In this document: piece after piece, positions 1 through 11,304 of the stretch | Numbering within the stretch: the stretch's first letter is position 1 | How the letters are laid out: each line of letters starts with the position of its first letter | Assembly: GCA_023150375.1 (NCBI GenBank) | Contig: JAKLLA010000001.1 | Location: forward strand, 186,001-250,000 | Direction: 5' to 3' | From: Burkholderiaceae bacterium | Lineage (GTDB): Bacteria > Pseudomonadota > Gammaproteobacteria > Burkholderiales > Burkholderiaceae_C | Length of the DNA: 64,000 nt | The notes under the pieces: model-generated | The model's database searches: none | Told to the model about the DNA's origin: nothing | The model's input: only the letters and a program-made list of their open reading frames with translations | Translations under genes and position numbers: made by a program

Positions 1-733
1 CGCGCAACAGCACATAGTGGAACTGCGCCTGGGGGCATCGGGCGGCCAGCACATCGCGCCGAGCGAACAGGAGCAGCCCGGTGTGCGTGACCTGGCCGTC
101 GCGCACGGCCTCCAGGCCGGCCAGGAAGTCGACGTCGCCCAGATCCAGCAGGCCTGAGGCCGGGTCCTTGGAGCGCAACACATTCCGAGCGCGCGCGAGC
201 TGCACCGGGTCCAGATCTGCCAGCGTCACCCCGTTGGCGGGCGCGCCGCTCCAGTCCACCTGCCCGGTGCTGACCTTGCTGCGCGCGAAGCCGCGTGGGT
301 CGAGCGGCATGCAGTTCTTGCCCTCGCGCTGCTTGAACAGACCCGCCGAGGTGCCATAAGGGCCGGCGTCGCCGCGCGCCACACGTACAACCAGCAGTTG
401 TCCGGTCCCCTCCGGCACCGGCAGGAGGACGGCCTCGACACTCAAGGCCGGGCGCGTCCCCTCGTAGATGTTCCGTCGCACGAGGTCGAGGTCCACCCCC
501 TTGACGCCGTGGATGGCCTGGGCGCGCCCCACCGTCTTGTCGCTCACGCCAAAGACGATGACGCCACCCTCTGCGTTGGCGAAGCAGGCGGCGTACTCGC
601 AGGCCACCTTCAGGTCGGCCTTGGCGTCCTGCCAGGGCTTGAAGTCCAGCCACTGCGACTCCAGCGCGTCGGCCGGCTCGACATCGAGCCGGGGCAGCAT
701 CGCGAGCAGCTCTTCGTTGGACGGAACGCTCAC
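1..733 (-). CDS. AlbA_2 (Schlafen-like) domain putative ATP-binding protein, partial at left edge
   Basis: The minus strand reads open from a GTG at 733 to base 1, giving 244 codons of the N-terminal part; the rest lies outside the window. The segment with ESQWLDFKPWQD followed by CEYAACFANAEGG and IVFGVSD (about residues 26-65) fits the AlbA_2 DNA-binding domain of Schlafen-like and divergent AAA-4 proteins. Such genes are often found beside type I restriction-modification genes as accessory or regulatory members. The GTG overlaps the hsdS stop as GTGA, which supports this start and suggests translational coupling. Domain identity is from motif recognition. The function in the locus is inference. 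It should belong to the hsdM-hsdS transcription unit. Confidence 0.72.
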   Translation of the reverse strand, partial: MSVPSNEELLAMLPRLDVEPADALESQWLDFKPWQDAKADLKVACEYAACFANAEGGVIVFGVSDKTVGRAQAIHGVKGVDLDLVRRNIYEGTRPALSVEAVLLPVPEGTGQLLVVRVARGDAGPYGTSAGLFKQREGKNCMPLDPRGFARSKVSTGQVDWSGAPANGVTLADLDPVQLARARNVLRSKDPASGLLDLGDVDFLAGLEAVRDGQVTHTGLLLFARRDVLAARCPQAQFHYVLLR

Positions 734-2011
734 GCCAGGACCTCCTCCACCTGCGCCCGGGCCTCGGGCAGACGGAGCTTGCCGGAGATGAGGCGGGGGA
801 GGAGGGTGTCGCGAAGCTCCACAAGCGACTTTGCTTGCTCCGAGTTGGCGCGAACCTTGTCGTAAAAGGCGCGAACCGCAATGCCGAAGGCACGTGAAAC
901 CATCTCCGTTGGCATCAAGAGAGGGATTCGGAAGAGGTTGCCCTGGTTTAGCTTTGCTTGAACGGCGCCGGTGACGTATGGCGTGAAGTCAATTCCGCGC
1001 AGCGCAAGCATCAAGTGCTCTGTGCATATGCCGTTCGCACCCTGGAGAACGTGCGCGTGATTGTTGACCCAAAATTTTCCCCAGACGTATTGCGTGATGG
1101 GGGTGCCATCTGCATTGGTCACAGACCCGTCTTCTCCGAGCAGCAGGTAGACACCGTCGAATATGAATTCGTCAACGTAGTCCATCAGCGCAGCAGCGCC
1201 GTAGTACGGGTATATCCCCTTTTTTTCCGTGCGCTGCTTGCCGGAGAGCGGAATCCGCCTGGAATCGAAGATGCTGCAAGCGTCCCGCACCGTACCCAGC
1301 CGCCACCCCTTCGGAATCAACCCCAGCGCCGACTCCTCGAACTCCGCCGGAAACAGCGCCGCCGTGGCCGCGTCCATGCCCTCGGGCTCGCGGCCTTCGG
1401 CCTTGGCGCGCACCGGGTCGAAGTCGATGAACCAGCTCTTGAACAGGGCTTGGGCGATGGATTCGAGGGTGGCGTTGGTTTGGCGTAGGAGGTCGATTCG
1501 GCGATCCAGCTGCCAGAGGAAATCAGCTACCACCGATTGTTCAGAGCGACGCGGATACGGGAGAACGAACTGCTTGATCTGCGCACCGCTAAGGTTCTGT
1601 TGGGCAGCGCCTGTCGACAGCGACTTTATTTGTCGCCGACAAGCCAAGAGTTGGTAGTACAAGAATCGATGGTCCACCTTCGACTCGTCCACCACCATGG
1701 CCGCGCAGGCCTGGTTGCAGGTCATTGGGCGAGCAAGCACACCCAACTGGCCAACTGTGGCGCCGTACATCGCCATCAGGATGGTGTTTGTGGGGAGCAT
1801 TTTCGCCGACGAGTTGGCAATCGCATCCTCAGTTATGTGCTCTTCCGAGTCCCGAAGGACACAGTCAGTGAGTTCCTGGGTCTTGACCCAGGGGACAGAG
1901 CCAGCGAAGTATTCGGGCAATTTGCGGCTTGGCGTGCCGCCACTTGTGAAGCGCTGGCACACGTGGGATATGGCCAGACGGGCCCAGTCGCTTGGTGCCG
2001 AGTCACAAAGT

Positions 2012-2022
<11 letters not shown>
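730..2022 (-). CDS. hsdS: Type I restriction-modification specificity subunit HsdS
   Basis: HsdS gives the DNA target specificity of a type I restriction-modification enzyme. The protein (430 aa from ATG 2022) has the classic two-target-domain layout. The first TRD spans about residues 10-190, with GTPSR near the start and PWVKTQEL after it. A conserved helical linker follows ([12 protein letters not shown], then IPKGWR). The second TRD follows, and the end carries [16 protein letters not shown]. The start overlaps the hsdM stop by 11 bases; an in-frame ATG at 2037 is also possible. The TRDs, especially around 830-1260, are visibly less GC-rich than the flanks, as expected for domains exchanged by recombination. 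Confidence 0.93.
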
Positions 2023-3583
<1,561 letters not shown>

Positions 3584-3914
3584 GCGGTCGTTGGGGTCGT
3601 CGTAGGTCAGGCGCACGAGCGGCTGCGGGGCCGGCTGGCGTCGGCGCCTGCTCGACCGTTGGTGCGGCGACGATTTTGCAGTCCCTTCTCCGCCGGCAGC
3701 CTCTCGACCAGGGCGTCGGCGTGCAAACGGCCGGCCCCGGGACCCTTTGTCGGCCGGATGAACTCGCCCTCCCCCCGCATTCCGAAGGCATGTCCTCTTC
3801 GCGCCCGCGGGTGTCCCGCCCATGCGATCGGTCCACACCTTCCTGCCTCGACGGGTTTCCCGCTCGGCGCGACACTTGCTTGGAGAGTTCGCCCATCACC
3901 CCGAGGAGTGCCCC
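3584..3914. other. Divergent intergenic region between hsdM and codA
   Basis: This 331-base stretch separates the minus-strand hsdM unit from plus-strand codA and must hold promoters for both. Frames from both genes run open into it, but the translations look like random high-GC peptide. The only clear signal is the gaggag ribosome-binding site just before codA at about 3903-3908. Confidence 0.5.
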
Positions 3915-5201
3915 ATGCTCGACCTGCTGATCCACGACGCCAGCCTGCCCGACGGCCGCCGCCACGTCGGCGTGGCGGTGCAGGACGGGCGCATCGTCGC
4001 GCTGCGCGAAGGGCTCGGCCCGGCGGAGGCGCCGGCACAGGAGGTGGTCGACGCGGCCGGGCAGCTGCTCAGTCCGCCCTTCGTGGATGCCCATTTCCAC
4101 CTCGACTCGGTGCTGAGCTACGGGCTGCCGCGGGTGAACGCCAGCGGCACGCTGCTGGAGGGCATCGCGCTGTGGGGCGAGCTCAAGCCGCAGCTGAGCG
4201 CCGAAGCGCTGATCGAGCGGGCGCTGGCCTACTGCGACTGGGCGGTGGGGCGCGGGCTGCTGGCGATCCGCAGCCATGTGGACATCTGCGACGACCGGCT
4301 GCTGGCGGTGCAGGCGCTGCGGGAGGTCAAGCGCCGGGTCGCGCCCTGGCTGGAGCTGCAGCTGGTGGCCTTTCCGCAGGACGGTGCCCTGCGCTCCCCC
4401 GGGGCGCTGCGCAACCTGGAGCGGGCGCTGGACCTGGGCGTGGAGGTGGTGGGCGGCATCCCGCACTTCGAGCGCACGATGGCCGACGGCGCCGAGAGCG
4501 TGCGCCGGCTGTGCACCCTGGCCGCCGAGCGCGGCCTGCGTGTGGACATGCACTGCGACGAGTCGGACGACCCGCTGTCGCGCCATGTCGAGACGCTGGC
4601 CGCCGAGACGCTGCGCCTGGGCCTGCAGGGACGGGTGACCGGCTCGCACCTGACCTCGATGCACAGCATGGACAGCTACTACGTCAGCAAGCTGATCCCG
4701 CTGATGGCCGAGGCGCAGCTGCAGGTGGTGGCCAATCCGCTCATCAACATCACGCTGCAGGGCCGGCACGACGGCTACCCGAAGCGGCGCGGCCTGACCC
4801 GCGTGCCCGAGCTGCTGGCCGCCGGTCTGACGGTGGCCTTCGGCCACGACTGCGCCATGGACCCCTGGTATGCGCTGGGCAGCGCCGACATGCTGGAGGT
4901 GGCCCACATGGGCCTGCATGTGGCGCAGTTGACCGGCCAGGCGGCGATGCGGCAGTGCTTCGAGGCGGTGACCACGCAGCCGGCGCGCATCCTGGGGCTG
5001 GACGACTGGGGCCTGGCCGAGGGGCGCGAGGCCAGCTTCGTGCTGCTGCAGGCGCGCGACCCGGTGGAGGCGCTGCGGCTGCGCGCGGTGCGCCTGGGCG
5101 TGTGGCGGCGCGGGCGCTGCCTGGCCCGCAGCGAGCCACAGGTCACACGGCTGGCGCTGCCGGGCCGGCCGGGGGAAACCCGCTTCCAGCGCCCCGGCTA
5201 G
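3915..5201 (+). CDS. codA: Cytosine deaminase / amidohydrolase, CodA type
   Basis: CodA hydrolyses cytosine to uracil and ammonia in pyrimidine salvage. The 428-residue product follows the Escherichia coli enzyme closely along its length. It has the metal-binding HFH (H60, H62), the region SHVDICDD, the VAFPQDG segment, HCDE, SHLTSMHS, NPLINI with LQGR, YPKRRG, and GHD before PWYALG. All expected metal and catalytic residues are visible. The ATG at 3915 has gaggag upstream; an earlier in-frame start at 3822 adds only unconserved sequence. No cytosine permease gene adjoins it. Its TAG overlaps the stop of the convergent neighbour within CTAG. Substrate specificity within the CodA group is inferred. 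Confidence 0.88.
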   Translation: MLDLLIHDASLPDGRRHVGVAVQDGRIVALREGLGPAEAPAQEVVDAAGQLLSPPFVDAHFHLDSVLSYGLPRVNASGTLLEGIALWGELKPQLSAEALIERALAYCDWAVGRGLLAIRSHVDICDDRLLAVQALREVKRRVAPWLELQLVAFPQDGALRSPGALRNLERALDLGVEVVGGIPHFERTMADGAESVRRLCTLAAERGLRVDMHCDESDDPLSRHVETLAAETLRLGLQGRVTGSHLTSMHSMDSYYVSKLIPLMAEAQLQVVANPLINITLQGRHDGYPKRRGLTRVPELLAAGLTVAFGHDCAMDPWYALGSADMLEVAHMGLHVAQLTGQAAMRQCFEAVTTQPARILGLDDWGLAEGREASFVLLQARDPVEALRLRAVRLGVWRRGRCLARSEPQVTRLALPGRPGETRFQRPG

Positions 5202-6622
5202 GTCCCCCCGCCGGCCAGCGCGCGCAGCGCGTCGAGCTGGCGGGCATCCAGCACGGGCAGATCGGCCTGTGCGGCCTGTGCGGCCTGCACCCCGTCGGCG
5301 GCCCGGCGCCAGGCCGCCTGGCGCCGCCGCCCGGGGTGGCCGGGCAGCCACTTCGCCAGCTCGGTCCAGGCCGGCCGCGGATCGCGCCACTGGCAGAGCT
5401 GGTAGACCACCGGGCCGCCGAGCTGCTGGGCCAGCCAGCGCGACCAGGGCCACAGGCCGTCGCGGCGGTAGGTGCGCATGGCCAGCAGGTCGTCGAATTC
5501 GTTGATGTAGCGCAGCCCGATGCGCCGAGCGGGTGCCGGCAGCGGCGGCAGGCCGCAGGCGTCGCGCCAGGCCAGCCAGGGCAGGTTGACCCCGGCGCGG
5601 GTGGAGAGGATGTGCGCCTGGCTGATGCGCGGGTTGATCTCCAGCAGCTTGAACGCGCCGCTGCGCGCATGCCGCTTGAAGTCCATGTTGGCGATGCCGC
5701 CGCGGAACCCGACCTTCGCCAGCACCGCCAGGCCCAGCGCCTCGAGGGCCGGCTCGTCCACGCTCTCCATGCAGCAGCCGCCGCCGGCGTAGGCCGGATA
5801 GACGCGCCAGTTGCGCGTCACCGAGGTGGCCAGCACGCGGCCGTCGGCGTCCAGGCAGGCGTGCACGCCGAAGTGCTCCTCGTCGCCGCCCGGCACGTAT
5901 TCCTGCAGCAGGGTGGCCGCCCAGGCAGGCGCCGGCAGTTGCGCGCACAGGCGTTCGAGGTCGGCCGCCTGGTCGAGCCGTTGCGCCTTCAGCCGGTGAA
6001 AGGCCTCCGGCACCGCCGCGCCCTGCCAGGCCTCGGGGCTGGCCGGCTTGGCCACCAGCGGATAGGCCAGCTGCGCGGCGCGCTGGCGCCAGTCGGGCCG
6101 CAGCCGGCCGCTGTCGGGCTCGCCCAGCGGCAGGCTGCGCGGCACGGGCAGGTCCGCCTCGACGGCCAGGACATCGAACTGCGCCTTGTCGGTGAGTCGG
6201 CGCACCAGGGCGTCGGGCGGCAGCGCCACCCGGGCCGTGTCCCCGAGCGCCGCGCGGATCGCGCACAGCGCGACCAGGTCCGGATCGGCCGAGGCGAACA
6301 GCACCGGCGCACGCCCCAGCGCTGCACGCACCTGGCGCAGCGCCTGCAGCAGGCGCTGCGGCTGCTGGGTGAAGGCCGGCAGGTGCACGAAGGCCCGGCA
6401 GTGCCGTGAGGCCGCTGCGGGGGGATCGGCGTACTCGCTCAGCAGGATCACCGGCACGCCCTGCTCGCCCAGCGAGCGCACCAGGCTCAGGTCCCCTTCG
6501 GGCGCCCCCAGGCAGGACAGCACCACGGCGGGGCGGGGCCCTTTCGTGTCGGCCTCGGCCGCGGCATCGGACGCAGTCCCGTCAGGGCGGGCGGCAAGCA
6601 CTTGGCGATTGAGCGATTCCAT
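5198..6622 (-). CDS. ATP-grasp domain ligase of unknown substrate
   Basis: A 474-residue protein of the ATP-grasp superfamily (carboxylate-amine ligase type), which couples ATP hydrolysis to acyl-phosphate formation and ligation. The middle holds LVAKPASPE, then LLQEYVPGGDEEHFGVHACLD and the metal-binding segment FKLLEINPRIS, with FRGGIANMDFK before it. The N-terminal part (VVLSCLGAPEGDLSLVRSLG) looks like the preceding Rossmann-like subdomain. The substrate cannot be read from the sequence. The ATG at 6622 is chosen because earlier in-frame codons add no conserved sequence. Its stop is shared tail-to-tail with codA. The next minus-strand gene upstream is the aminotransferase, about 106 bases away; a functional link is possible but unproven. 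Confidence 0.75.
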   Translation of the reverse strand: MESLNRQVLAARPDGTASDAAAEADTKGPRPAVVLSCLGAPEGDLSLVRSLGEQGVPVILLSEYADPPAAASRHCRAFVHLPAFTQQPQRLLQALRQVRAALGRAPVLFASADPDLVALCAIRAALGDTARVALPPDALVRRLTDKAQFDVLAVEADLPVPRSLPLGEPDSGRLRPDWRQRAAQLAYPLVAKPASPEAWQGAAVPEAFHRLKAQRLDQAADLERLCAQLPAPAWAATLLQEYVPGGDEEHFGVHACLDADGRVLATSVTRNWRVYPAYAGGGCCMESVDEPALEALGLAVLAKVGFRGGIANMDFKRHARSGAFKLLEINPRISQAHILSTRAGVNLPWLAWRDACGLPPLPAPARRIGLRYINEFDDLLAMRTYRRDGLWPWSRWLAQQLGGPVVYQLCQWRDPRPAWTELAKWLPGHPGRRRQAAWRRAADGVQAAQAAQADLPVLDARQLDALRALAGGGT

Positions 6623-6728
6623 GCCTTCTCGGGAGCGACGACAGGGCGGCATTGTCGTCGACCGCAGCCGCCGCGCGGCACGCGGCCCGCCGCACCGAGG
6701 GTGCGGCGATCGGCCGCGGCAGGGATTC

Positions 6729-7853
6729 TCAGATGCGCGCGAAGGCGCGCTCGAGCGATTCCACCGTGCGCGCCACGTGGCGCAGCTTGTCCAGCCCGAA
6801 CAGGCCGATGCGGAAGGTGCGGAAGTCGGCCCCTTCGTCGCATTGCAGCGGCACGCCGGCGGCGATCTGCAGACCCTGCGCGAGCATGCGCCGGCCGCTC
6901 TGCAGTTCGGCGTCGTCGGTGTAGCTGACCACCACGCCGGGCGCCTGGAAGCCCTCGGCGGCCACGCTGGCGTAGCCGCGGCCTTCGAGCAGGCGGCGCA
7001 CCGCGTGGCCCAGTTCCCACTGCAGTGCCCGGGTGCGCTCGAAGCCGGCGTCGCGGGTCTCGCGCATCGCGTCGCGGCTGCGCGCCAGTGCGTCGGTGGG
7101 CATGGTGGCGTGGTAGGCGAAGCCGCCGTCCTCGTAGGCCTGCATGATCTGACGCCACTTCTTCAGGTCGCAGGCGAAGCTGCTGCTGGTGGTCGCCTCG
7201 AGGCGCGCCAGCGCCGCCGCGCCGAGCATCACGAAGCCGCAGCCGGGCGAGCCGGACCAGCCCTTCTGCGGCGCGCTGACCAGCACGTCGACCTCGCAGG
7301 CGGCCATGTCCACCCAGAGCGCGCCGGAGGCGATGCAGTCCAGCACGAACAGGCCGCCCACCTCGTGCACGGCCGCACCGACGGCGCGCAGGTAGTCGTC
7401 GGGCAGCACGATGCCCGAGGAGGTTTCCACGTGCGGCGCGAACACCAGCGCGGGGCGCTCGCGTCGGATGGCGGCCAGCACCTCCTCCAGCGGCGGCGGC
7501 GCGAAGGGCGCCTGCGGCCCGTCGGCCGCGCGGCGCGCCTTCAGCACCGTGGTGGACTCGGCGATGCGCCCCATGTCCAGGATCTGCGACCAGCGGAAGC
7601 TGAACCAGCCGTTGCGGATCACCAGGCAGCGCTGCCCGTGGGCGAACTGCCGCGCCACGGCCTCCATCGCGAAGGTCCCGCTGCCCGGCACCACCGCCAC
7701 CGCCTCGGCCCGGTAGGCCGAGCGCAGGATGGACGAGATGTCGCGCATGACGCCCTGGAACTTCACGGACATGTGGTTCAGGGCGCGGTCGGTGTAGACC
7801 ACCGAGTATTCGAGCAGACCCTGCGGGTCCACGTCGGGCAGCAGGCCAGGCAT
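6729..7853 (-). CDS. Class V aminotransferase (alanine/serine-glyoxylate type)
   Basis: PLP-dependent fold-type I aminotransferase of 374 residues. The N-terminal segment has VPGSGTFAMEA (about 55-65), the typical phosphate-contact region of this family. FVLDCIASGA (169-178) holds the aspartate that contacts the PLP pyridine nitrogen. K197 in SAPQKGWSGSPG is the Schiff-base lysine. C-terminal FRIGLFG matches the substrate carboxylate-binding region. The closest families are alanine-glyoxylate, serine-glyoxylate and 2-aminoethylphosphonate-pyruvate aminotransferases, and the substrate cannot be chosen among them. It is monocistronic or loosely grouped with the downstream ATP-grasp gene and the upstream FKBP gene. 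Confidence 0.85.
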   Translation of the reverse strand: MPGLLPDVDPQGLLEYSVVYTDRALNHMSVKFQGVMRDISSILRSAYRAEAVAVVPGSGTFAMEAVARQFAHGQRCLVIRNGWFSFRWSQILDMGRIAESTTVLKARRAADGPQAPFAPPPLEEVLAAIRRERPALVFAPHVETSSGIVLPDDYLRAVGAAVHEVGGLFVLDCIASGALWVDMAACEVDVLVSAPQKGWSGSPGCGFVMLGAAALARLEATTSSSFACDLKKWRQIMQAYEDGGFAYHATMPTDALARSRDAMRETRDAGFERTRALQWELGHAVRRLLEGRGYASVAAEGFQAPGVVVSYTDDAELQSGRRMLAQGLQIAAGVPLQCDEGADFRTFRIGLFGLDKLRHVARTVESLERAFARI

Positions 7854-7931
7854 CGGAACTCCTGTGTGCGGATGGGGATGCGGGGCGGCGACGCCCGGCC
7901 TCGGCCGGCGCCGCTGCCCGAGGCGGGGCGG

Positions 7932-8291
7932 TCAGTAGCCGAGGAAATCGACCTCGAAGACCAGCGTGGCGTTGGGCGGAATCACGCCGCCGGCACCGCG
8001 GGCGCCGTAGCCCAGTTCGGGCGGAATCACCAGCACGCGGGTGCCGCCTTCGCGCATGCCCTGCACGCCCTCGTCCCAGCCGCGGATCACCATGCCGGCG
8101 CCCAGATCGAAGCGGAAGGGCTGGCCGCGGTCCTTGCTGGAATCGAACTTGCGCCCGCGTCCGTCGGGCTTGCTGGGGTCGTGCAGCCAGCCGGTGTAGT
8201 GGACGCTGACCTGGCGGCCGGCGGTGGCCACGCTGGGGCCGCTGCCGGTCACGGTGTCTTCGAACTGGAGGCCGGACGGGGTGGAATTCAT
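7932..8291 (-). CDS. FKBP-type peptidyl-prolyl cis-trans isomerase
   Basis: A single FKBP domain of 119 residues without a signal peptide, so cytoplasmic. It speeds proline isomerisation during folding. Family landmarks are visible: [43 protein letters not shown], and the end [14 protein letters not shown]. The core is one FK506-binding domain with the aromatic pocket residues kept. An insertion of basic and glycine residues ([10 protein letters not shown]) lies in the early loop and is common in bacterial homologues. It lies upstream of the aminotransferase on the same strand with a 78-base gap. Confidence 0.93.
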   Translation of the reverse strand: MNSTPSGLQFEDTVTGSGPSVATAGRQVSVHYTGWLHDPSKPDGRGRKFDSSKDRGQPFRFDLGAGMVIRGWDEGVQGMREGGTRVLVIPPELGYGARGAGGVIPPNATLVFEVDFLGY

Positions 8292-8370
8292 CGGGGTCTG
8301 CCTTGTCCTTGTGGGATCGTTCGGCCGGCCGGGCAGGGCCGCGCCTGTGTGTCAATGTAAGGGCTGAGCA

Positions 8371-9300
8371 TCATGCCACCGGCCACCCCGCCTGTGCCCA
8401 CAGGGAGACCCCGAGCCCCAGCAGGTCGGCGGTGCCGCCCCCCGTTCCGGCATGGAACACCCCGCGAATGGGCAGGCCCAGGGCCTCGGCGGCATCCAGC
8501 AGCGCCGCGCAGGGGTCGCGCAGGTCCACCGGCGGGGCGCCGTGGCTCTTGGAGAGCTTCTCGCCGTCGGGCCCGCGCAGCAGCGGCGTGTGCAGATAGC
8601 TCGGCGTGGGCAGGCCGAGCGCGCGCTGCAGCAGGATCTGGCGCGGCGTGTTGTCGGCCAGATCCTCGCCGCGCACGACGTGGGTGATGCCCTGCGCCGC
8701 ATCGTCGACCACCACGGCAAGCTGGTAGGCCCAGCAGCCGTCGGCACGCCGCAGCACGAAGTCGCCCACCTCGGCGGCCACGTCCTGCTGCTGCACACCG
8801 AGGCGGCGATCGCGCCAGCGCACACCCGCGGCCGCGCTGCCCGGCGTGCCGGTGTGCAGCCGCCAGGCGCGCGGGGCGCGACCGGCCAGGCCGCCCCGTT
8901 CGGGCCGGCAGGTGCCGGGGTAGACCCACTCGGCATGGCGGGTGTGCACCTGGCCGGCCGCGGCCATGGCGCGGGCGATCTCGGCGCGGGTGCAGGCGCA
9001 GCCGTAGGCCAGGCCGCGCGCCACCAGCGCATCCAGCGCTGCCTGGTAGGCCGCGCCGCGCTGTGACTGGCGCAGCGGCGGCTCGTCGGGCCGCAGCCCG
9101 CAGCGGTCGAGCTGGCGCAGGATCTCCGCCTCGGCACCGGGCTGGCAGCGCGGCCCGTCGACGTCCTCGATGCGCAGCAGCCAGCGCCCGCCCTGCGCGC
9201 GCGCATCCAGCCAGGAGGCCAGCGCCGCGGCCAGCGAGCCCGCGTGCAGCGGTCCGCTGGGCGTCGGTGCGAAGCGCCCCCGGTAAGCCGTCGCCGCCAT
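8371..9300 (-). CDS. gluQ: Glutamyl-Q tRNA(Asp) synthetase
   Basis: GluQ activates glutamate and transfers it to the queuosine base at position 34 of tRNA(Asp). It resembles the catalytic half of glutamyl-tRNA synthetase and lacks the anticodon-binding domain, which fits the 309-residue length. [15 protein letters not shown] carries the HIGH-like signature (HAGS), KLSKSHG is the KMSKS-like motif, and the zinc-binding pattern CAC followed by YPGTC is present at about residues 100-125. [10 protein letters not shown] and [10 protein letters not shown] complete the fold. The length excludes a full gltX. It sits 27 bases upstream-coded from no clear partner; the LysR gene precedes it on the same strand. 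Confidence 0.94.
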   Translation of the reverse strand: MAATAYRGRFAPTPSGPLHAGSLAAALASWLDARAQGGRWLLRIEDVDGPRCQPGAEAEILRQLDRCGLRPDEPPLRQSQRGAAYQAALDALVARGLAYGCACTRAEIARAMAAAGQVHTRHAEWVYPGTCRPERGGLAGRAPRAWRLHTGTPGSAAAGVRWRDRRLGVQQQDVAAEVGDFVLRRADGCWAYQLAVVVDDAAQGITHVVRGEDLADNTPRQILLQRALGLPTPSYLHTPLLRGPDGEKLSKSHGAPPVDLRDPCAALLDAAEALGLPIRGVFHAGTGGGTADLLGLGVSLWAQAGWPVA

Positions 9301-9327
9301 CGTCTGCCCTGCGCTGCGCCGCCCGGC

Positions 9328-10350
9328 TCAGAGAATCAGCCCGGCGTGCTGCTCGAGCAGCGCGCGCCGGGTCGTCTCGCGTTCCAGCTGCTGCAGCCAC
9401 CAGGCCAGCGCCCGGCCCTGCGCGGCGCTGCGCCGCCAGGCGTAGTGCAGCTCGAGGCGGCGCGGTACCTCGGCCAGCGCCTTGACCACCAGCCGGCCGG
9501 CCTCGGCATGGCGGCGCACCAGCGGCTCGGGCAGCCGCCCGCAGCCCAGGCCGCGGATCTGCGCCTCCAGCTTGGCCACCAGCGAGGGCACGGTCAGCAC
9601 GTCCTGCCCGACCGACACGCCGTGGGTCTGCGGCGCCAGGCGCTGCGCGGTGTCGGCGATCGCGACGACGCGATGCCGCGCCACCGTGTCCGCGCTGAGC
9701 GGCTCCGGCGCATGGGCCAGCGGATGATGCGGCGCCACCGCGAACACCATGTCCAGCAGGCCCAGCGGGGCGCACTCCACCACCTCGATCGGGTTGTCGG
9801 GCGCCATCACGCCGATGGCGAGGTCGACCTGGCCGCTGATCAGCGCCTCCCAGGTGCCCGACATCACCTCGCTGCGCAGCTTCAGGCGGGTCGTGGGCGC
9901 CTGCACGGGCGGCACGGCGGCCGCGCCGTCGTCGGCCGGGGCGCGCGCGCGCCCCGCCGCCGGCAACGCGGCCGGCAGCTTCAGGGCATAGAAGGCGTCC
10001 ATCAGGTCGAAGATCGCCGGCGCGGCGATGATGCTGTCCACCGCCACGGCCAGCGTGGCCTCCCAGCCGGTGGCCACCCGCTGCACCCGGTTGGCCACGG
10101 CGTCCATCTGCACCAGCAGGTGGCGCCCCTCGCGCAGCAGCTCCTCGCCGGCAGCGGTGAGCTGGGCCTGGCGCGAGCGGCGGTCGAACAGCAGCACGTC
10201 CAGTGCCTCCTCCAGCTGTCGCACGCTGTAGGTCAGCGCCGAAGGCACCTTGCCCAGCTCGCGCGCGGCCGCGGCAAAGCTGCCGCTGCGGGCGATGCTG
10301 TCCATCATCTCCAGCGCCTCGGGCGTGAGGGCATGGCGGCGGTGGGTCAT
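9328..10350 (-). CDS. LysR-family transcriptional regulator
   Basis: A 340-residue LysR-type regulator. The N-terminal winged helix-turn-helix has the usual pattern ALEMMDSIARSGSFAAAARE, then PSALTYSVRQLEEAL and LLFDRRSRQAQLTAAG. The remainder is a periplasmic-binding-protein-like effector domain, with LRSEVMSGTWEALISGQVDLAIG in it. An unconserved low-complexity insertion with several alanines and charged residues (about 125-150) lengthens the effector domain. The gene is divergent from the pirin gene at 10533, the classic arrangement for a LysR regulator and its target. The ligand is unknown. It is followed closely by gluQ on the same strand. Confidence 0.93.
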   Translation of the reverse strand: MTHRRHALTPEALEMMDSIARSGSFAAAARELGKVPSALTYSVRQLEEALDVLLFDRRSRQAQLTAAGEELLREGRHLLVQMDAVANRVQRVATGWEATLAVAVDSIIAAPAIFDLMDAFYALKLPAALPAAGRARAPADDGAAAVPPVQAPTTRLKLRSEVMSGTWEALISGQVDLAIGVMAPDNPIEVVECAPLGLLDMVFAVAPHHPLAHAPEPLSADTVARHRVVAIADTAQRLAPQTHGVSVGQDVLTVPSLVAKLEAQIRGLGCGRLPEPLVRRHAEAGRLVVKALAEVPRRLELHYAWRRSAAQGRALAWWLQQLERETTRRALLEQHAGLIL

Positions 10351-10532
10351 GGCGGGGCTTTCGTCGGCGGGCGGGCGCCCGGGTGCGAGTCCTGCTGCCG
10401 GGGCATGCAGCGGCTTTGAATGATGCCACCACGCCGCATTGAACCCCGGCGGTGCGACGCGACGGCAAGATCCTGCCCATCGCCGCTGCGCCCGCCCAAG
10501 GCCCGGCCGCCCCCTGGCATACGAGGTCCACC
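10351..10532. promoter_or_regulatory. Divergent LysR/pirin promoter region
   Basis: This 182-base region lies between the LysR gene and the pirin gene and is the expected place for the regulator to bind and control both. No sharply defined T-N11-A inverted repeat could be picked out with confidence. A less GC-rich patch (ggctttgaatgatgcc) lies near 10412-10427 and is the most likely promoter or operator spot. Confidence 0.4.
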
Positions 10533-11243
10533 ATGCTCATTCCCCGTCGCAGCGCCGAACGCGGCTATGCCGACCACGGCTGGCTGAAGAGCTTCCACAG
10601 CTTCTCCTTCGCCGACTACTTCGACCCGGCCCACATGGGCTGGGGCAACCTGCGCGTGATCAACGAGGACCGCATCGCCCCCGGCACCGGCTTCGGCACC
10701 CATCCGCACCGCGACATGGAGATCCTCAGCGTCGTGCTCGAGGGCGAGCTGGCGCACCGTGACAGCCTGGGCAACGGCAGCGCGATCCCGCCCGGTTCGC
10801 TGCAGCGCATGACCGCCGGCACCGGCGTGCGCCACAGCGAGTTCAACCACGCGCCCGACGCGACCACGCATTTCCTGCAGATCTGGCTGCTGCCCGACCA
10901 GCGCGGCCTGCCGCCGGGCTACGACCAGCGCGACTTCGACCCCGCCAGGCAGCGCGGCCGCCTGCAGCGCGTGGCCGCACCGGCTGGCGAGGCCGGCCCG
11001 GACGAGCTGGCCCTGCACGCCGACGCCCGCCTCTGGCTCGGCCGCTTCGACGGCGCGCAGGAGTCGGCCACGCTGGCGCTGGATCCGGCGCGCAAGGGCT
11101 ACGTCTTCGTCGCCCGCGGCCGCCTGAGCGTCGGCGGCCACCGGCTGGCCGCCGGCGACGCGCTGGCGCTGCAGGACGAGGCCGGGCTGAGCTTCGGCGA
11201 GGGCGAAGGCGCCGAGGTGCTGGTCTTCGACCTGGCGCCCTGA
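10533..11243 (+). CDS. Pirin family metal-binding protein (YhhW-like quercetinase type)
   Basis: Bicupin pirin protein of 236 residues; bacterial pirins include quercetin 2,3-dioxygenases and redox-responsive regulators. The iron ligands of the family are visible in the first cupin: H57 and H59 in GTHPHRDMEI, and H101 and E103 in RHSEFNHA. Their numbering almost matches human pirin (56, 58, 101, 103). The ATG at 10533 is the usual family start, before the conserved GYADHGWLKSFHSFSF. It is transcribed away from a LysR gene that probably regulates it. The true substrate is not known. Confidence 0.93.
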   Translation: MLIPRRSAERGYADHGWLKSFHSFSFADYFDPAHMGWGNLRVINEDRIAPGTGFGTHPHRDMEILSVVLEGELAHRDSLGNGSAIPPGSLQRMTAGTGVRHSEFNHAPDATTHFLQIWLLPDQRGLPPGYDQRDFDPARQRGRLQRVAAPAGEAGPDELALHADARLWLGRFDGAQESATLALDPARKGYVFVARGRLSVGGHRLAAGDALALQDEAGLSFGEGEGAEVLVFDLAP

Positions 11244-11304
11244 GGCTGCGCGGCCGCGCCGGCCGTTCGTCGGGGGCAGGCGCGGGGGCGGTAGAGTCCA
11301 CCCC

